Source: Serinus canaria
Taxonomy: Eukaryota > Chordata > Aves > Passeriformes > Fringillidae
Length of the DNA: 64,000 nucleotides
Direction: 5' to 3'
Assembly: GCF_022539315.1 (NCBI RefSeq)
Contig: NC_066315.1
Location: forward strand, 23,411,649-23,475,648
Numbering within the stretch: the stretch's first letter is position 1; every line of letters begins with the position of its first letter. Of the stretch, positions 40,601-52,626 are shown piece by piece. A program made the position numbers and the translations under genes. The notes below the pieces were generated by a model that was not told the origin of the DNA, made no database searches, and worked only from the letters and a program-made list of their open reading frames with translations.

Positions 40601-43600
40601 AGAGCTTTCCTGTATTCTGGCTGAACTTAGGAAGGTAAAAGGAGATTAGCAGACATCATCTCTTTATCAAGTATCATTTGTGAAAGTACTTGGTGATGAG
40701 AGCCAGGGTCTGATTTTGTAGGTCTAATCTCATAACTGACAATCTGTGTTGAATCTTGTGGAGAAACTGTGAAAATTCTGTTTTGGGCTGTTTTTTCAGG
40801 GCAAATATTATTTTCTTTAGAACTCTCTGTTAATTAAAACTGTGCAATCACCCTGCATTTTGTAATACTCTTAAGAACTTAACTTTGTGACTGATTACTG
40901 GAGGTGGGTTAACACAATGCAATTTTTAAAAGATTCCAAGGCAGGCTTGTTGGACAGCAGATGCCTTAAGCTGTTCCTGGAATATTAGTAGAAATGATGT
41001 AATAATTAGCAGACACATTGATAAATGTGATGTCCTGAGACCTGTCAATCTAATATCATAATGGAAAGTCTGATCTCACAAACTTACTTAAATTCTTTGA
41101 AGAAGTTGGCAAAATACATTTCTATAACCTGGTTGAATTTTCAAGTGTTATATCCCACGATCCCTTACTTAGAAGTCTTAAACAATCCAAACAGCTTTGG
41201 GAAAGAGCAAGGGTCCATTGCATGCAGAAGTGACTGGTGAGATGGTAATTAGTGGTTACTACAAACAGGACCCACTGCAAAAGTATTTTATGAGACACAG
41301 TGGTAGATATAAAACTCAATATAACTAAAGCTGAAAGATTCATATGGTTGGGGGAAAAAAGGGTCCTAAATTTATATAGAATATTATCCTCTTAATTATT
41401 ACAGTTCATAAACAAGATCTCGAGGTTATATTAAAAACTCTGAAGAAAATTAGCTTAGTCCTTAGTATCACTCCAAAAAAGTAAATGAAGTGTCAAAATA
41501 GAAGCTACGCTGCCATGATGTGAATCCGTTCATTTTGCATGCCCTAAATTAAAAAGGTGTTAGGGGCATTGGAAATAGATCAGAAAAAGCAGAAATAATC
41601 CTAAAAGTGGCACAGAATCCACTTCTTCAGAATTAGGGCTAATGAATATGTAAAAGAGCAAAAGATTGGTATGATGTAAGGGTGATCACCTACAGAAGGT
41701 GATGTGATAGAAATCTCTAAAATCGCAAGTGGAATGGAGACAACAAATATGGAAAGTTGCTTTGCTGTCTGCCTCTCAGTTCTTGTAGACAGTTAAAATG
41801 AAATTTAACAAATTGCCAGTTAAAACCAGATATTTCTTCACAATGAATAATTGAGCTGTGAAATTTCAGGATGCTCTGTCTGTTAAAATTTTCCATAGAT
41901 TTGGGGAGGTTTTGAACAACATAGTGGAAGAAAAATGCAATACAGTTTATTAATATAAACCTAGCATATCTACCTCAAAAATTTGTCAAGTGGTAAATCT
42001 CTGGAGACTGGGAGAGTGTTGTGTAGAAGTGTCCATTTGTTCTTGCCCAGTTTTTGTACTTTTCATTGGTATACTCTGCAATTAACTCTGGACAAGGAAT
42101 GAGATGAGAAGACAAGGAATTCTCTGATCCAGTATAACCATTATTATGTTTACAATACGTGAAAACAAAATGGGAAATAAAAATGCATCTATTACTAACG
42201 ACAAACTTTTAAAAGAACTGAAGTTAAATATTGTCTGCTTGATTTTTTTATTTGTGAGGTCTAGAACAATTAGAAATTTGGCTGCAAACCAGATATGAAG
42301 GTGTTTTGTGAAAGCGCACAATATATTGTATTATTAAAATGTTGACGTATAAATAGCAGAAGTGGTAAATGAGATAATTAGATTATCTAGTTTTCATTAA
42401 TAACATTTGAGTATGTATATAATGAAAATAATTTTCAGCTTGCCTTAGCTAATGTCTCGAAACAGAATTGCTGTTAGGAATCAAATTCTTTCAAAGTAGG
42501 AGTAAACTCACAGATATTTATTCCTAAGCAAAATTCAGATTTATTTTTGAGGATTAACACTTTTTTTTTTACAAGTCAGTCTGAAATATCTTCCAAAACA
42601 GCAGAGGATTCTTACCAGTCTTTGTCAGACCTAATTTTTAATTTATGCCACAACGCTTCTAAATCTATAGAGCTGAAAAAAACCTGTAGGTTTTGGTTTT
42701 TTAGTTTTGTAAAGGCTTGTTTCATACTTTTGTAATTCCTCTTTCTTAAGTTGTGTGATGGAGCTATAAAACGTTAAAGGTTTTACTTTTGTAGGGTTTT
42801 TTTTTGCCAGGTAATTTTTCAAATTTCCAAACTGAAAATCAATTGAACTCAGAATCTCAAGAACACATTGGCTCCAAGAATCTATTACAATTTTTTAAGC
42901 ATTGGACATTGTGGATGCAAACAGTAAGAAGACTCATGAGTAAATAAAAGTGTTGAATGGAGAATTCTGATTTCAGGACAAGATCAGTCACTAAGGTGCT
43001 GGACTAGAGAATTTTCTTCCCTTAGCACATTATTAAGGGATAGAAGTCCTTACTGCCATCCAGGATTCTTTATTTTTCAGTACCTAAAAACTTGCTCTCT
43101 TTCTTCTCTGGAAAATCATGGACAGTTTCACAAATCTGGGCACTAGTTTTCATCTAGAATCTGCTGGTCTACATCTTTATCTTTTGCTGTATCAAGCAGC
43201 CATTTACCTAGGTCAGACATTGCTTTGACATAATAGTTTCAGATCATCAAGTCTGGCTGAGATTATATCTTGCCTCAGATACTTTTGAACAGCCTTGTCT
43301 ACCTGCCTTTATCTTTTAGCATAACCACAGGACGATGTCCAAAGAGATGTCTGGATCTGGTTTAATTCACTCTTGTGAAAATTGCTGTTAAAGTGGAAAA
43401 CTGTTAAAATACTTTGAAGGATTAATAATTTGATTATATAGGCCGATTATGTGAAGTATGATGTAGTATGTGTGTGCTAAACCAGTAAAACAAAACCATT
43501 CCTAGCTTTCTACAACTTTATTTCAATCTGGTTAGCCTTAGCCAGTACAAATGCCACTGGATTTGTTGGAGCACAGATGCTCTTTTATTGTTATGACACA

Positions 43601-44090
43601 TTTCTGCATGAACAGAGAGTTTTTTGTTTTCAGGCATAATAAGAAATTGAAACAGTGGATGCAATAGTGAAATGTTCCAGCAGACACAAGATGTAAGAAT
43701 CTGGTGACCTGGATGTTGTTGTTCTGAATATAAAGTATGGGGTTTCTATAAAAGTTTTGCTGTTTAAGAAAGACTGAGATAAATGAAACAAGACTTCTAA
43801 AAGAATGATTTTAAAAAAAATTACATCTGTGATTCTGTAATATTCTTTGGGCATGTGAGCTGAAGTTTATGCCCGGCAGGAGTGAGCAGAAAACTTCCCA
43901 GCTAATGCTCCCAAACTTCTCAGCAATATTAGCTGTGAAAAGAATGGAGAAAAATTAAAATGAAAAGATCTTTTATTTCAATCATAGAACATCTGCTTTC
44001 TTTTCTTATGGCTTAGATTTTTCATATAAATACTAACTTTAAAGCACATTGTAACATTTATTTTTCCTTAGGCTTGGATATCAGGAAGGG

Positions 44091-44142
44091 TAGTAATATT
44101 GTTAGTTTTATTAACGAACAATGGATAGTAATATTGTTAGTT
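44091..44142. repeat. 17-bp direct repeat, 35-bp period
   Basis: TAGTAATATTGTTAGTT occurs at 44091 and 44126. Confidence 0.9.
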
Positions 44143-44701
44143 ATTTCTGAAACTCTTTGTTTCTGAAGGAAACTTCATTGTCCTGACTGGAGGGGGCATT
44201 GTATTGATAAGCCTCATAGGTACATACTAATTTAGAAAGATTCAGCAGAAAAAAAATAATCATAAGACACTTATGCAGCCTCAGCCCTTTCCTAGAAATA
44301 AATAATGCCAGAATAAGGAATGTTTGGTCAGAATAATCATAATTCACCTATTTGTGTAGGCCCATTATTTATATGTCCTTTAGTTAAAATAAACACCAAC
44401 TAGTTCTGCTTCTGCCTTGTTTGTTTCACATGACAATGGCCCATGGATGAGGAAAGTTGTGTGGAGTCCTTTCTCCTTTAAACCTACTACTGTTTTCCTT
44501 TGTTTCTTGCATTTTTCTTGCTCCTGGCAGTTCAGCCAGGCTTGTTACTTCTGCTGCTCTTTTTCCACTGTCTTATCTGGTTGCCAGCAGGAATAGTGAG
44601 AGCGTAGGAGAAATGGCATGAGTGCTGTTACTGTCTTCTCTGGCTTCAGCATGACCCCTGGATGTGATCACAGGAAAAATTCCACTAAGCATCAGCCATC
44701 A

Positions 44702-44742
44702 TGTCTGTACAGTTATTTATGATCCCAGTGTCTGTACAGTTA
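44702..44742. repeat. 14-bp direct repeat, 27-bp period
   Basis: TGTCTGTACAGTTA occurs at 44702 and 44729. Confidence 0.85.
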
Positions 44743-45084
44743 CTTCTGGTGAAAGCTTCATGGAAATATTGAAGAACTTCTCTATCAAAATGATAAAGAT
44801 TTTACTACTGGGGTAAAACAGAATATTTTTTTCACAGAGGTTATTGAAAATCTTTCTAATATTAAGCCTGTATAATATTCTGTTTCATGTAATTCTGATG
44901 CCAAATAGGTCAGATTTTGCAAAGTGACTCTGGTACCTTGCATTTCTCCTTCTTCCTTCCTTGCCTTACATGGGAAAGGTCAGTAACAGTTCTACACTGA
45001 ACAGCAGTCATTTGTATTGTAATAGTGTCTGCATCAGTCCCTAGGTATGTTGATTATGTTAGTAGGAGAACTGATAAAAGAAGT

Positions 45085-45664
45085 AATAGAACTGCATGGG
45101 CAGCAGGTCAAGGGAGGTTACCCCTCTCTGCTCAACTCTACTCTTTTGAGATGCCTCTTGGAGCACTGTGTCCAGCTCTGGGTCTCCAGTACAAGAATGG
45201 GCCTGTTGGAGTGAGCCCATTATGACAGAGGACTGTCATAAAAATGGTCAGGGACTTGAAACACCTCTCCTGTGAAGAAATGCTGAAAGGGTTGGGATTG
45301 TTCAGCCCAGAAGCAGAGCAGAGAAGGCTCTGGGGAGACCTTGTTGCAGCATTGCAGTAATTAAAGGGGGTTCTGTAAAAGAGATAGAGGCTTTTTACCT
45401 CAGCCAGTTTTGGCAAGACAAGAGGCATTGACTTTAAACAGAAAGAAGTAGATGTGGGTTGGACATAAGGAAGACATATTTTATGATGAGGGTGGCAAGG
45501 CACTAAAACAGGTTCTCCAAGGTTGGGGATGCCCCATGATTGAGCTCAGGTTGCACAGGACTTTGAGCAGCCTGGTCTACTGAAAGATATCCCTGCCCAT
45601 GACAGAAGGGTTGACATTTTGATCTTTAAAGATTCTCTCCAGTACAAACCCTTCTGTGATTCAA
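45085..45664 (+). mobile_element. CR1 LINE 3' fragment
   Basis: The stretch follows the CR1 3' third: an ALYSF-like ORF2 segment, FSPEKQ-type words around 45300 (ttgggattgttcagcccagaa), ggacataaggaagacat and the diagnostic gatgccccatgattg and agcctggtctactg words. It ends near the terminal words of the element (ccttctgtgattc at about 45650). It is 5' truncated, in the same orientation as the gene. Confidence 0.85.
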
Positions 45665-48584
45665 GCTCAGGTAATATTGGATTTCCTTAAAATCTTTATT
45701 CTCTTTCTGTTTTCTTTGGCTTAATACTCATCTTAAAGCCTTACTCATCTTAAAAATCATTACACAACAGGGTTGTGTTTCATTGTAACTACACTGGTGT
45801 CAAGAATAATCTCCTAAATACAGACTGAATATGATGTTCTATAATTAAATTTTGTTATCCACGGCCTTTATGTAAATTGTTAAACTGTTTGAATGCAGTA
45901 GAAAAACCAGCCAAATATTTCAGCAGAGGTGTTCTGGCAAAAGTTAAAAATACTTCTTCAAGTTATGTGCTTGTTTAAATTAATTTTAGATTAGATCCAA
46001 CATATCTTTCACCATTTCCCTGCCAAAGTCAGAATTTTGCTGGTGAGTATCTTAGACATTTTATCAGAAGTTCAGCAGTTGCAGTTCTCCTAATTTTCTG
46101 GTGTGCATAAGATGCAAGTGATGATCCTTGTCACTGCAGTTACCTGAATGGCTCATTCTTAGTTAGCAGGAATGACTCTTGAGATTCTGGGGAGTCAGCA
46201 CCATGATAAGCAGGGTGCTTGGACTAAAAAAGTTAAATTGCTCCTGAAGTTGTCTGTTCCTGAAATGTTGTAAAATGCTTCTTAAATACTGTGTAGAAAA
46301 CATACTTTGTTACAGGAATCCATCTCATTTTAGACACACAATGATCTCCCAGATTCTGTGTTCAGGCCTTAAATGAATGTATTGCTTTGGAGGAGTGCTG
46401 ACGAGTTAAATTACCTCTTTGTTAAAAGGAAATTGATTTGTTCATTCATCTGAAAAAAAAATCAAGATCTCTGTTAAAGATCAGCAGGGTCACATTGTCT
46501 TTTAGCTTTACATGGAAGAAAACCAGCACGTAAGAATGCCTCCAGGAAACAATAAAAGTATGTGCGTGCTTCTTTCTGGTCCGGTACATTTGTGAACAAT
46601 GCTCGTCAACTGTCTCAGACAGCTCAATGTGCTTTCTTCACCTCCCACTTGAAAACATGGAAACAGATAGTCCTTTTATGTAATCAGAGTATATTTTACA
46701 AAATTTCATCCATAGATATTTATGCTATTCATATACTGCACTAAATAGAGATTTAGTCTAGTCTTCAAAGTGTAGCTTGCTTAAGTGTAAGAAGGGAACT
46801 CTGACATATTCCTTGAAATTTTGTGCAGTGTTCTTTTCAGTGCTTTAAGTTACTTGGGTAATAATAGAGGAAATACAGTAAGTGTTGGTTATTTTATTCA
46901 GAACATGCAACCTGTGGAATTATCACAGATAGAATCTACATATAGAGTGCTGGTCCTCCCAGTAGTATTCTTATGAGCCAAGCGTTAGTGGTAGTACATG
47001 GTGATTGTTGCTTTCCTCTGACATTCTCAAATACAGCATGTTTTATGAGACTGGACATTGAAAAATCTAGATTTATTTGTTTCTTCACGTTTTTACTTTA
47101 TGTTAAATACATTGCTGATTATGAAACCAGTAGGTTTTATGTTGAAACGTATTAACTTTAGATAGTCATTACTTCCAAATGAGACTGTATGCTTTTTGGA
47201 TGGCATGATGCTTGTTGTGTGCAGTCTTATTGCAGGTGCCTGACCTTGTATAGCTATCCTTACATTTGATGATTTACCATACAGGCCTCTTTCATATTTA
47301 CAAGATTCAGTAAGAGTATGACAAACTACAAACTGATACTCTTGCATATGAAAAAGCTTCCTCAAACTGAGAAACTTCTGCTTCAGGAATATGCTAAGGT
47401 TTCTAAATGTATAAAGGATTTTCAGATTTTACTGTGGAGTGTCATCCTGCACATCCCTGTGTTGCCATCCTGTTTAGTTTCACTTTCTGTGGATGTGCCT
47501 TGGCAGATGGTAAGTTTTGTTTTCAATTCTGTCAGTTTAACACCACCCCAGTCAAGGCCAGGGTCCAGGCACATTGCACCCTGTAGAGATTGGTCAGTCA
47601 AGTTCCCCATGAGGTTTTCTGTGGTTCTTTATGTTGCCATCTTCATTTCTCCTTTCTTTTTCTCATTTCATGTTCTAGCAGTGCTCTGTACCAGTATAGA
47701 TTGGCTTTACTCTCACGTTTTCTGGGTAGATCAGTCTGACAGAAATACACTAATTTCTTTAGACTTTCTGCCCCCTACAGCATCAGTCTGTGAGTCCCAT
47801 CTGTCTCTTGCTCTGTGAGCTGTTGCCTTGTAACTCTTGGTGGTGATTCTCTGTAGTTTTTGGCTACTGAATCTGATTTTAGAGAGAACTCACATTTGTC
47901 TTAAGCAGCAACCCAGCTCAGTTCAGTTCATCTCACAGCTAAGCCAAGTGTGTTTGGATGTTTTTGCAGAGAGGCTCCCATCCTCTGGGCATGATGTGTG
48001 TGTGAGGGTAGGGAGAAACCAGAGAAGTAACACTGTAACTGAAGTGTGTTCCCATGCTGCCAGCACTGGAGATGTTGCACTGGTAAAGAACATTACCAGT
48101 CTCTGGTTCATAGTCTTTAGTTTCTCACTGATGCTGTGTCCTGTGAGTCATCAGCTGCTGCTACTTCTTTATACAGGAGCGGGGTGACACTTGTTCACTT
48201 CTTTGTGATGAAAAGGTGATGCTATCAGCGTTGGCCTGTAACACAGAAGTCACTTTTATAGATCCTTAATAAACTGAGAATGTTTTATGCACTGTACCTA
48301 AAGTGTGCTGTAACTTTAGTCAGTGGAACAGTCTACAGTGAGCTTTTTATACTAAAACAGGGTGCTTGGGATTAAAATGCCAGAACTATGTCTGTCTGTA
48401 GACTGACTTAATCTAATAAAACATCACACTTTTCTTTTTCTGCTTCTTCCCCTCTGATCTAGATAGAAAAGGACTTAGGGTGCTAGTGTTGGTAGACTAG
48501 GTACAAATCTTTTGGATTTTAGATTTGAGTAGTCTACATAACGTGATGATTGAAGAGCTAGCCCTAAAAAAGTTCTGCTGTATT
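45665..48584 (+). other. ANKIB1: ANKIB1 intron 1 stretch without recognised genes
   Basis: Contains two chance open frames (47318-47818 and 47837-48187) without known similarity. No repeats are recognised. Confidence 0.5.
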
Positions 48585-48820
48585 TTATGCCTGGAACTTA
48601 AAAATACCATGAAGAACATCTTCACCTCGAGGGTGGTTGAGCACAGGAACACACTCCCTGGGAAAGCGGTTGTGGCACCAAGCCTGACAGAATTAAGAAA
48701 CTTTTGGACAATATTCTCAGGTGCATGGTGTGATTCCTGAGGTTGTCCTGTGCAGGGCTGGGACTCGGACCTCGATGATCCTTGTGGGTCCTTTCAAAAT
48801 GTTCTATGATTCTCTGATTT
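48585..48820 (+). mobile_element. CR1 LINE 3' end fragment
   Basis: The sequence shows the CR1 3' UTR words gagcacaggaacacactccc, ggactcggacctcgatgatc and cttgtgggtcc, and ends with the terminal (ATTCTRTG)-type repeat ttctatgattctctgattt at 48802-48820. It is a short 5'-truncated copy. Confidence 0.88.
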
Positions 48821-50276
48821 CTCTCATATCACTGACTAAAGTGCAGCAAATTAAATTACTAAGGTTATTATGGCCTTGACAGACAATTGCATTGGGAACA
48901 ACTCCAAAGTGTTATCTGAATTGCACAGAACTTTGAGGGTTTTGTTGTTATTTTTTAAAAAATTTTCTACAGATGTGAGGCTGTGGAAAAAATTTTGAAA
49001 TTAATTCACAATTACAGGTGAGACCAATGGATATTCCACAGCATAATTATAGAATGATGATTCTTTTGTTCCATTATACTGAATTGCTAAAGGGGAAGAA
49101 AAAAGTATACACCACAACAGATTCCACCTTTTAACTTGTGCTGCTTGATTTTTTTTCTCCCTGACTACCTGCAGGTCGTTGTCCAGCTATCACAATGTAC
49201 CTTTGATTTGGCTGCACAGTATCTTGTCTCTTCTGCCATGTGTGTATATACCTACCCCACAGTGAATTTACCACATTTCATTAAAATGATGAATGCAAGT
49301 ATTGTAGACAACACAGTTAAAATTGATGTAGCTATTACTTTAGCTACATCTGAGCAGAGTTTTTTCTTAAACTGCTTCTAGTCTATGCTGCAGCTGGCCC
49401 AGTTGCATCCCTTTAAATGCAGCAGTGCAAAGAAAACCAAAGCCATTCTTAAAATCCTTTTTACTCCACAAACTACAGTTGTGAAAGAAGCATGTGAAAG
49501 AAAATACTCCACCTGGATGAAAGTCTTTATGGCTGAGTCAGTAAGCCAAAATCTCAAATTACTAAATTGAGCAATAACTTTAACCTTCAACTTGTGGGTT
49601 CATATGCTAGCATAAAGAGATTGTAACCTAAGTTGCTAGACTCTCTATCCCACAAGCATATAAATGAGGAAATAATTAATTCTCTCACTAGCCCACACTA
49701 TGTTTTATTCAAGTCAACTCTCAACATTTTTGCCACTTTTCAACCTTGGTATTTAAAGCATAGAGAATGTTATATTGGTGATCATTGTTTGAAGGGTGAG
49801 ATGTTGGCATAGCAATTTTTTTTTTTTTTGTTCTGCATTTTGATGTGTAAAATATAACAAGAGTTTGAAAATGTTAAGTCCTATTCTCAGAGGTTTAAAG
49901 TGGCAGAGACGCTTTCATTATTTCCTGTTGATGACTTAGAACTTTTGGCACAAACCTTAGCATATTGCAGTGTGTTAAAAAAATCCCCCTAAACACCACC
50001 ATTCTTTTCTACAACCAATTCTCAAGCTTTACAAGTGCATTTGTTACTTCAGACTTTGCAGAAAAGTTGTCCCAGATACAAGTATCCAGAGAGAACAATT
50101 TGTAATTAATTAAAATTTGACAAATCTTAAATCTTGACTATAAACATGTAAAAATTAGATTTAGCCTAACTTTTTCTGCTGCATCTTAATTACAGGCATC
50201 TGTGCCATCCATATGTAAAACAGGTATGCACATTTGAATGCTTCATTCTTAATTTTGTCTTCTTGGTAAAGTGAGA

Positions 50277-50297
50277 TTTTTTTTTTTTTTTTTTTTT
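50277..50297. repeat. T21 homopolymer
   Basis: A run of 21 T. On the minus strand it is an A-tract that follows a 76-codon open frame of unknown nature. Confidence 0.95.
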
Positions 50298-52582
50298 AAA
50301 CTTTGTGTAGAGGGGAGAGGGTAAGACAAGAAGAAAAGCACTAACCAGGGCTTTTTCTGCTGTTTCTGGGAGACAGCCTGGTATTCTGAGAGTTCTTGAA
50401 CATAACTTTTGACTTGCTTTATTTGTGTTAGTCTGTCCCAGAAGTGAGGATTAAAATTACCAACATCATAATGTGACACTCATCCTAAGCATACACGTCA
50501 CGAGGCTTTCTCACTAAACCATTAAGTTGTTTGTGGTTCCCATCTGCAAAAAAATATTATTTATAATGTACAATAGACTCTGAAGTAAACACTTTAGAAA
50601 CTCAGCTTTTAAAAATGAGCTGTTTAAGTGCAGTATCCAAAGCAAATAAAATAGCTACCTTTTGAGCTAACTGTGCTTGAAACAGAAGAGGTTTTTAGAA
50701 TATAATTTCAAACTACTTTATAGTTTCATCAAAAGCCAGGTAAAAACAAGTATTTTTGATATCTTTTTATCCTTTTTGTGTAACTAATTTATTATCACTT
50801 GTCTTTTGAAGGGTTTAGAAGCCATGTAATGTACACTAATTTTAGTTAATGTACTTAATTTTAATAATATTAAAATTTAAGTATGAGGAGCTATGTAGTC
50901 TTCTTTGATCTTGGCTCACTTAGCTTTTCCAGAAGAATATTCTTATAGTTTACATGACAAACTGCTTAAGAAGTAGTTTTTAAGGTTTTTAATCTGCAAA
51001 TTGTGCTTAAACTTTTTAAGGTTAACCTGTGTAATTATGAATTGTTACATTGTAAAAAAAAGTTGCTCATTATTTTTAGTTCAGTCCTGATCTTTGCTCA
51101 TTATATAAACAGTAGGTTTATTTTGGTGCACAAAATATATAGCATTTTCTTCTCATTGTTAAACCTGAGTATTTTGTTAAAGGTTTTGATAAATTTTCTA
51201 AGCAGTGTGATGCCGAACAGTCTGTCTCCCTTTTTTCATTCCCTAAGGTTTAGAACAGCTGCTCTATCAACATGTGCTAGTCCTCCATTCAGTAAGAAAT
51301 TCTGTTTTGGTATTAAAGCAATATGTGGTTCCTAAATGAGTGTTAGATGTATGATGTTTCCAAAATACTTACCTGATCCCCCTTGTACAGTATAGCAAGC
51401 ACCTAGAAAGGAAGAGCTCCTTCTAAAATCCTGTGATGTCATTGCTGTTCTTCTTCAGACTCACTTCTATGATGATGCCCATGAAAAAATCAATAGTAAC
51501 TGGGCAGCTGGTGCAACTGCTCTCAGAATCTCATTGTTCTTTGCTCTACTCGTGTCTTTCTTTATCCACTTTTATCATCTTGTACTCAATCGTCAAGCTC
51601 CTATGAGAGTGGCTGTCTCTTTGGTAAATTTTTATAGAGCTCTGATACCAAGTGTTGCTAAAAAGCCATAGAAATTACTGTTCTTTGCTAAGGCAGTGTG
51701 ATGGCCCTGATGGAGTTTATATGAACCTTTCCCTAAACTTGAAAGTGGTTTTCGGGTTTTATTAGGCTGGAACTTATATTTGGCAATACAGTAATAAATA
51801 TACTTTCAAAATTAGAACTTGATGTTTGGAATTCAGAAATAATATGGGATATATTTTTCAAACATTATATTTAGTTTTTCCTGAGTTCTTTGGTGTAAAA
51901 TGATGTTTGTGGTTATAAATGATATAAAGTTATGCTAAAGGCCATGATACAGTCTTTCTGTTAGCACAGAGCTTGACAATTCAGTGAATAGATCTCCCTA
52001 CCAAAAAAATAATCTTGTATTTCTCCTGTAAAATTCTATTCAAGTTTCATTTTATTTAGATAAAATACTAGAATATTGTCATGTTTGTGTGGTCATTTTT
52101 TTTCCACTGTGATGTGGACACTAAAAAATAACCTAAGGATTTTAAATGCTGGGTATATACAACGAGGGAAGCAAGACCAGTGGCACTGATACTGCACACT
52201 ACCCATGTGAGCCCAGGAGCTGCTGAAACTGCTTTAGTAACACCTGTGTTCAGCTCTCCAGATCTTGGAGGCTGACTGGCTGATAACCTTCCAGACCACT
52301 TCCCTGCCACCTGTGTCAGAGGAAATGTGTGTGTTATATGCCTTCACCTCTAGAACCACAAAATGACAGACTGAAGGAGTGAACTGTTTCCTTTTCCTGA
52401 ATGTCTGATTCCATCTTTGCTCGTTAACTTTCTGTTCTCTGAGAATGTAACAGGTTGGAAGCTCTTCATAAAAGATAACTACACTAAAAAGCATCTTTCA
52501 GCCATTCTCAGGTCAGAATTTTTTTGCATCAGCTGACATTTTGTCCTTTTTCTCCTTCACTTGAGGCAGAGGCTGCTTTGGG

Positions 52583-52626
52583 GGATACAGTGGGGCTGTT
52601 TGGTGGATACAGTGGGCCTGTTTGCT
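52583..52626. repeat. 22-bp tandem pair
   Basis: Two copies of a unit starting GGATACAGTGGG, differing at two positions. Confidence 0.9.

Larger units (their letters stand above)
34696..45084 (+). other. ANKIB1: ANKIB1 intron 1, long gene-free stretch
   Basis: About 10 kb of AT-rich intron without recognised genes. Notable points are G/T-rich simple sequence near 35100-35190, a slightly CpG-richer pocket at 39050-39500, and direct repeats at 44091-44142 and 44702-44742. Confidence 0.55.

Noticed and set aside
47318..48187. Plus-strand open frames of 166 and 116 codons
   Set aside because: No recognisable domain, no splice or start context, and similar lengths occur by chance in this AT-rich intron.
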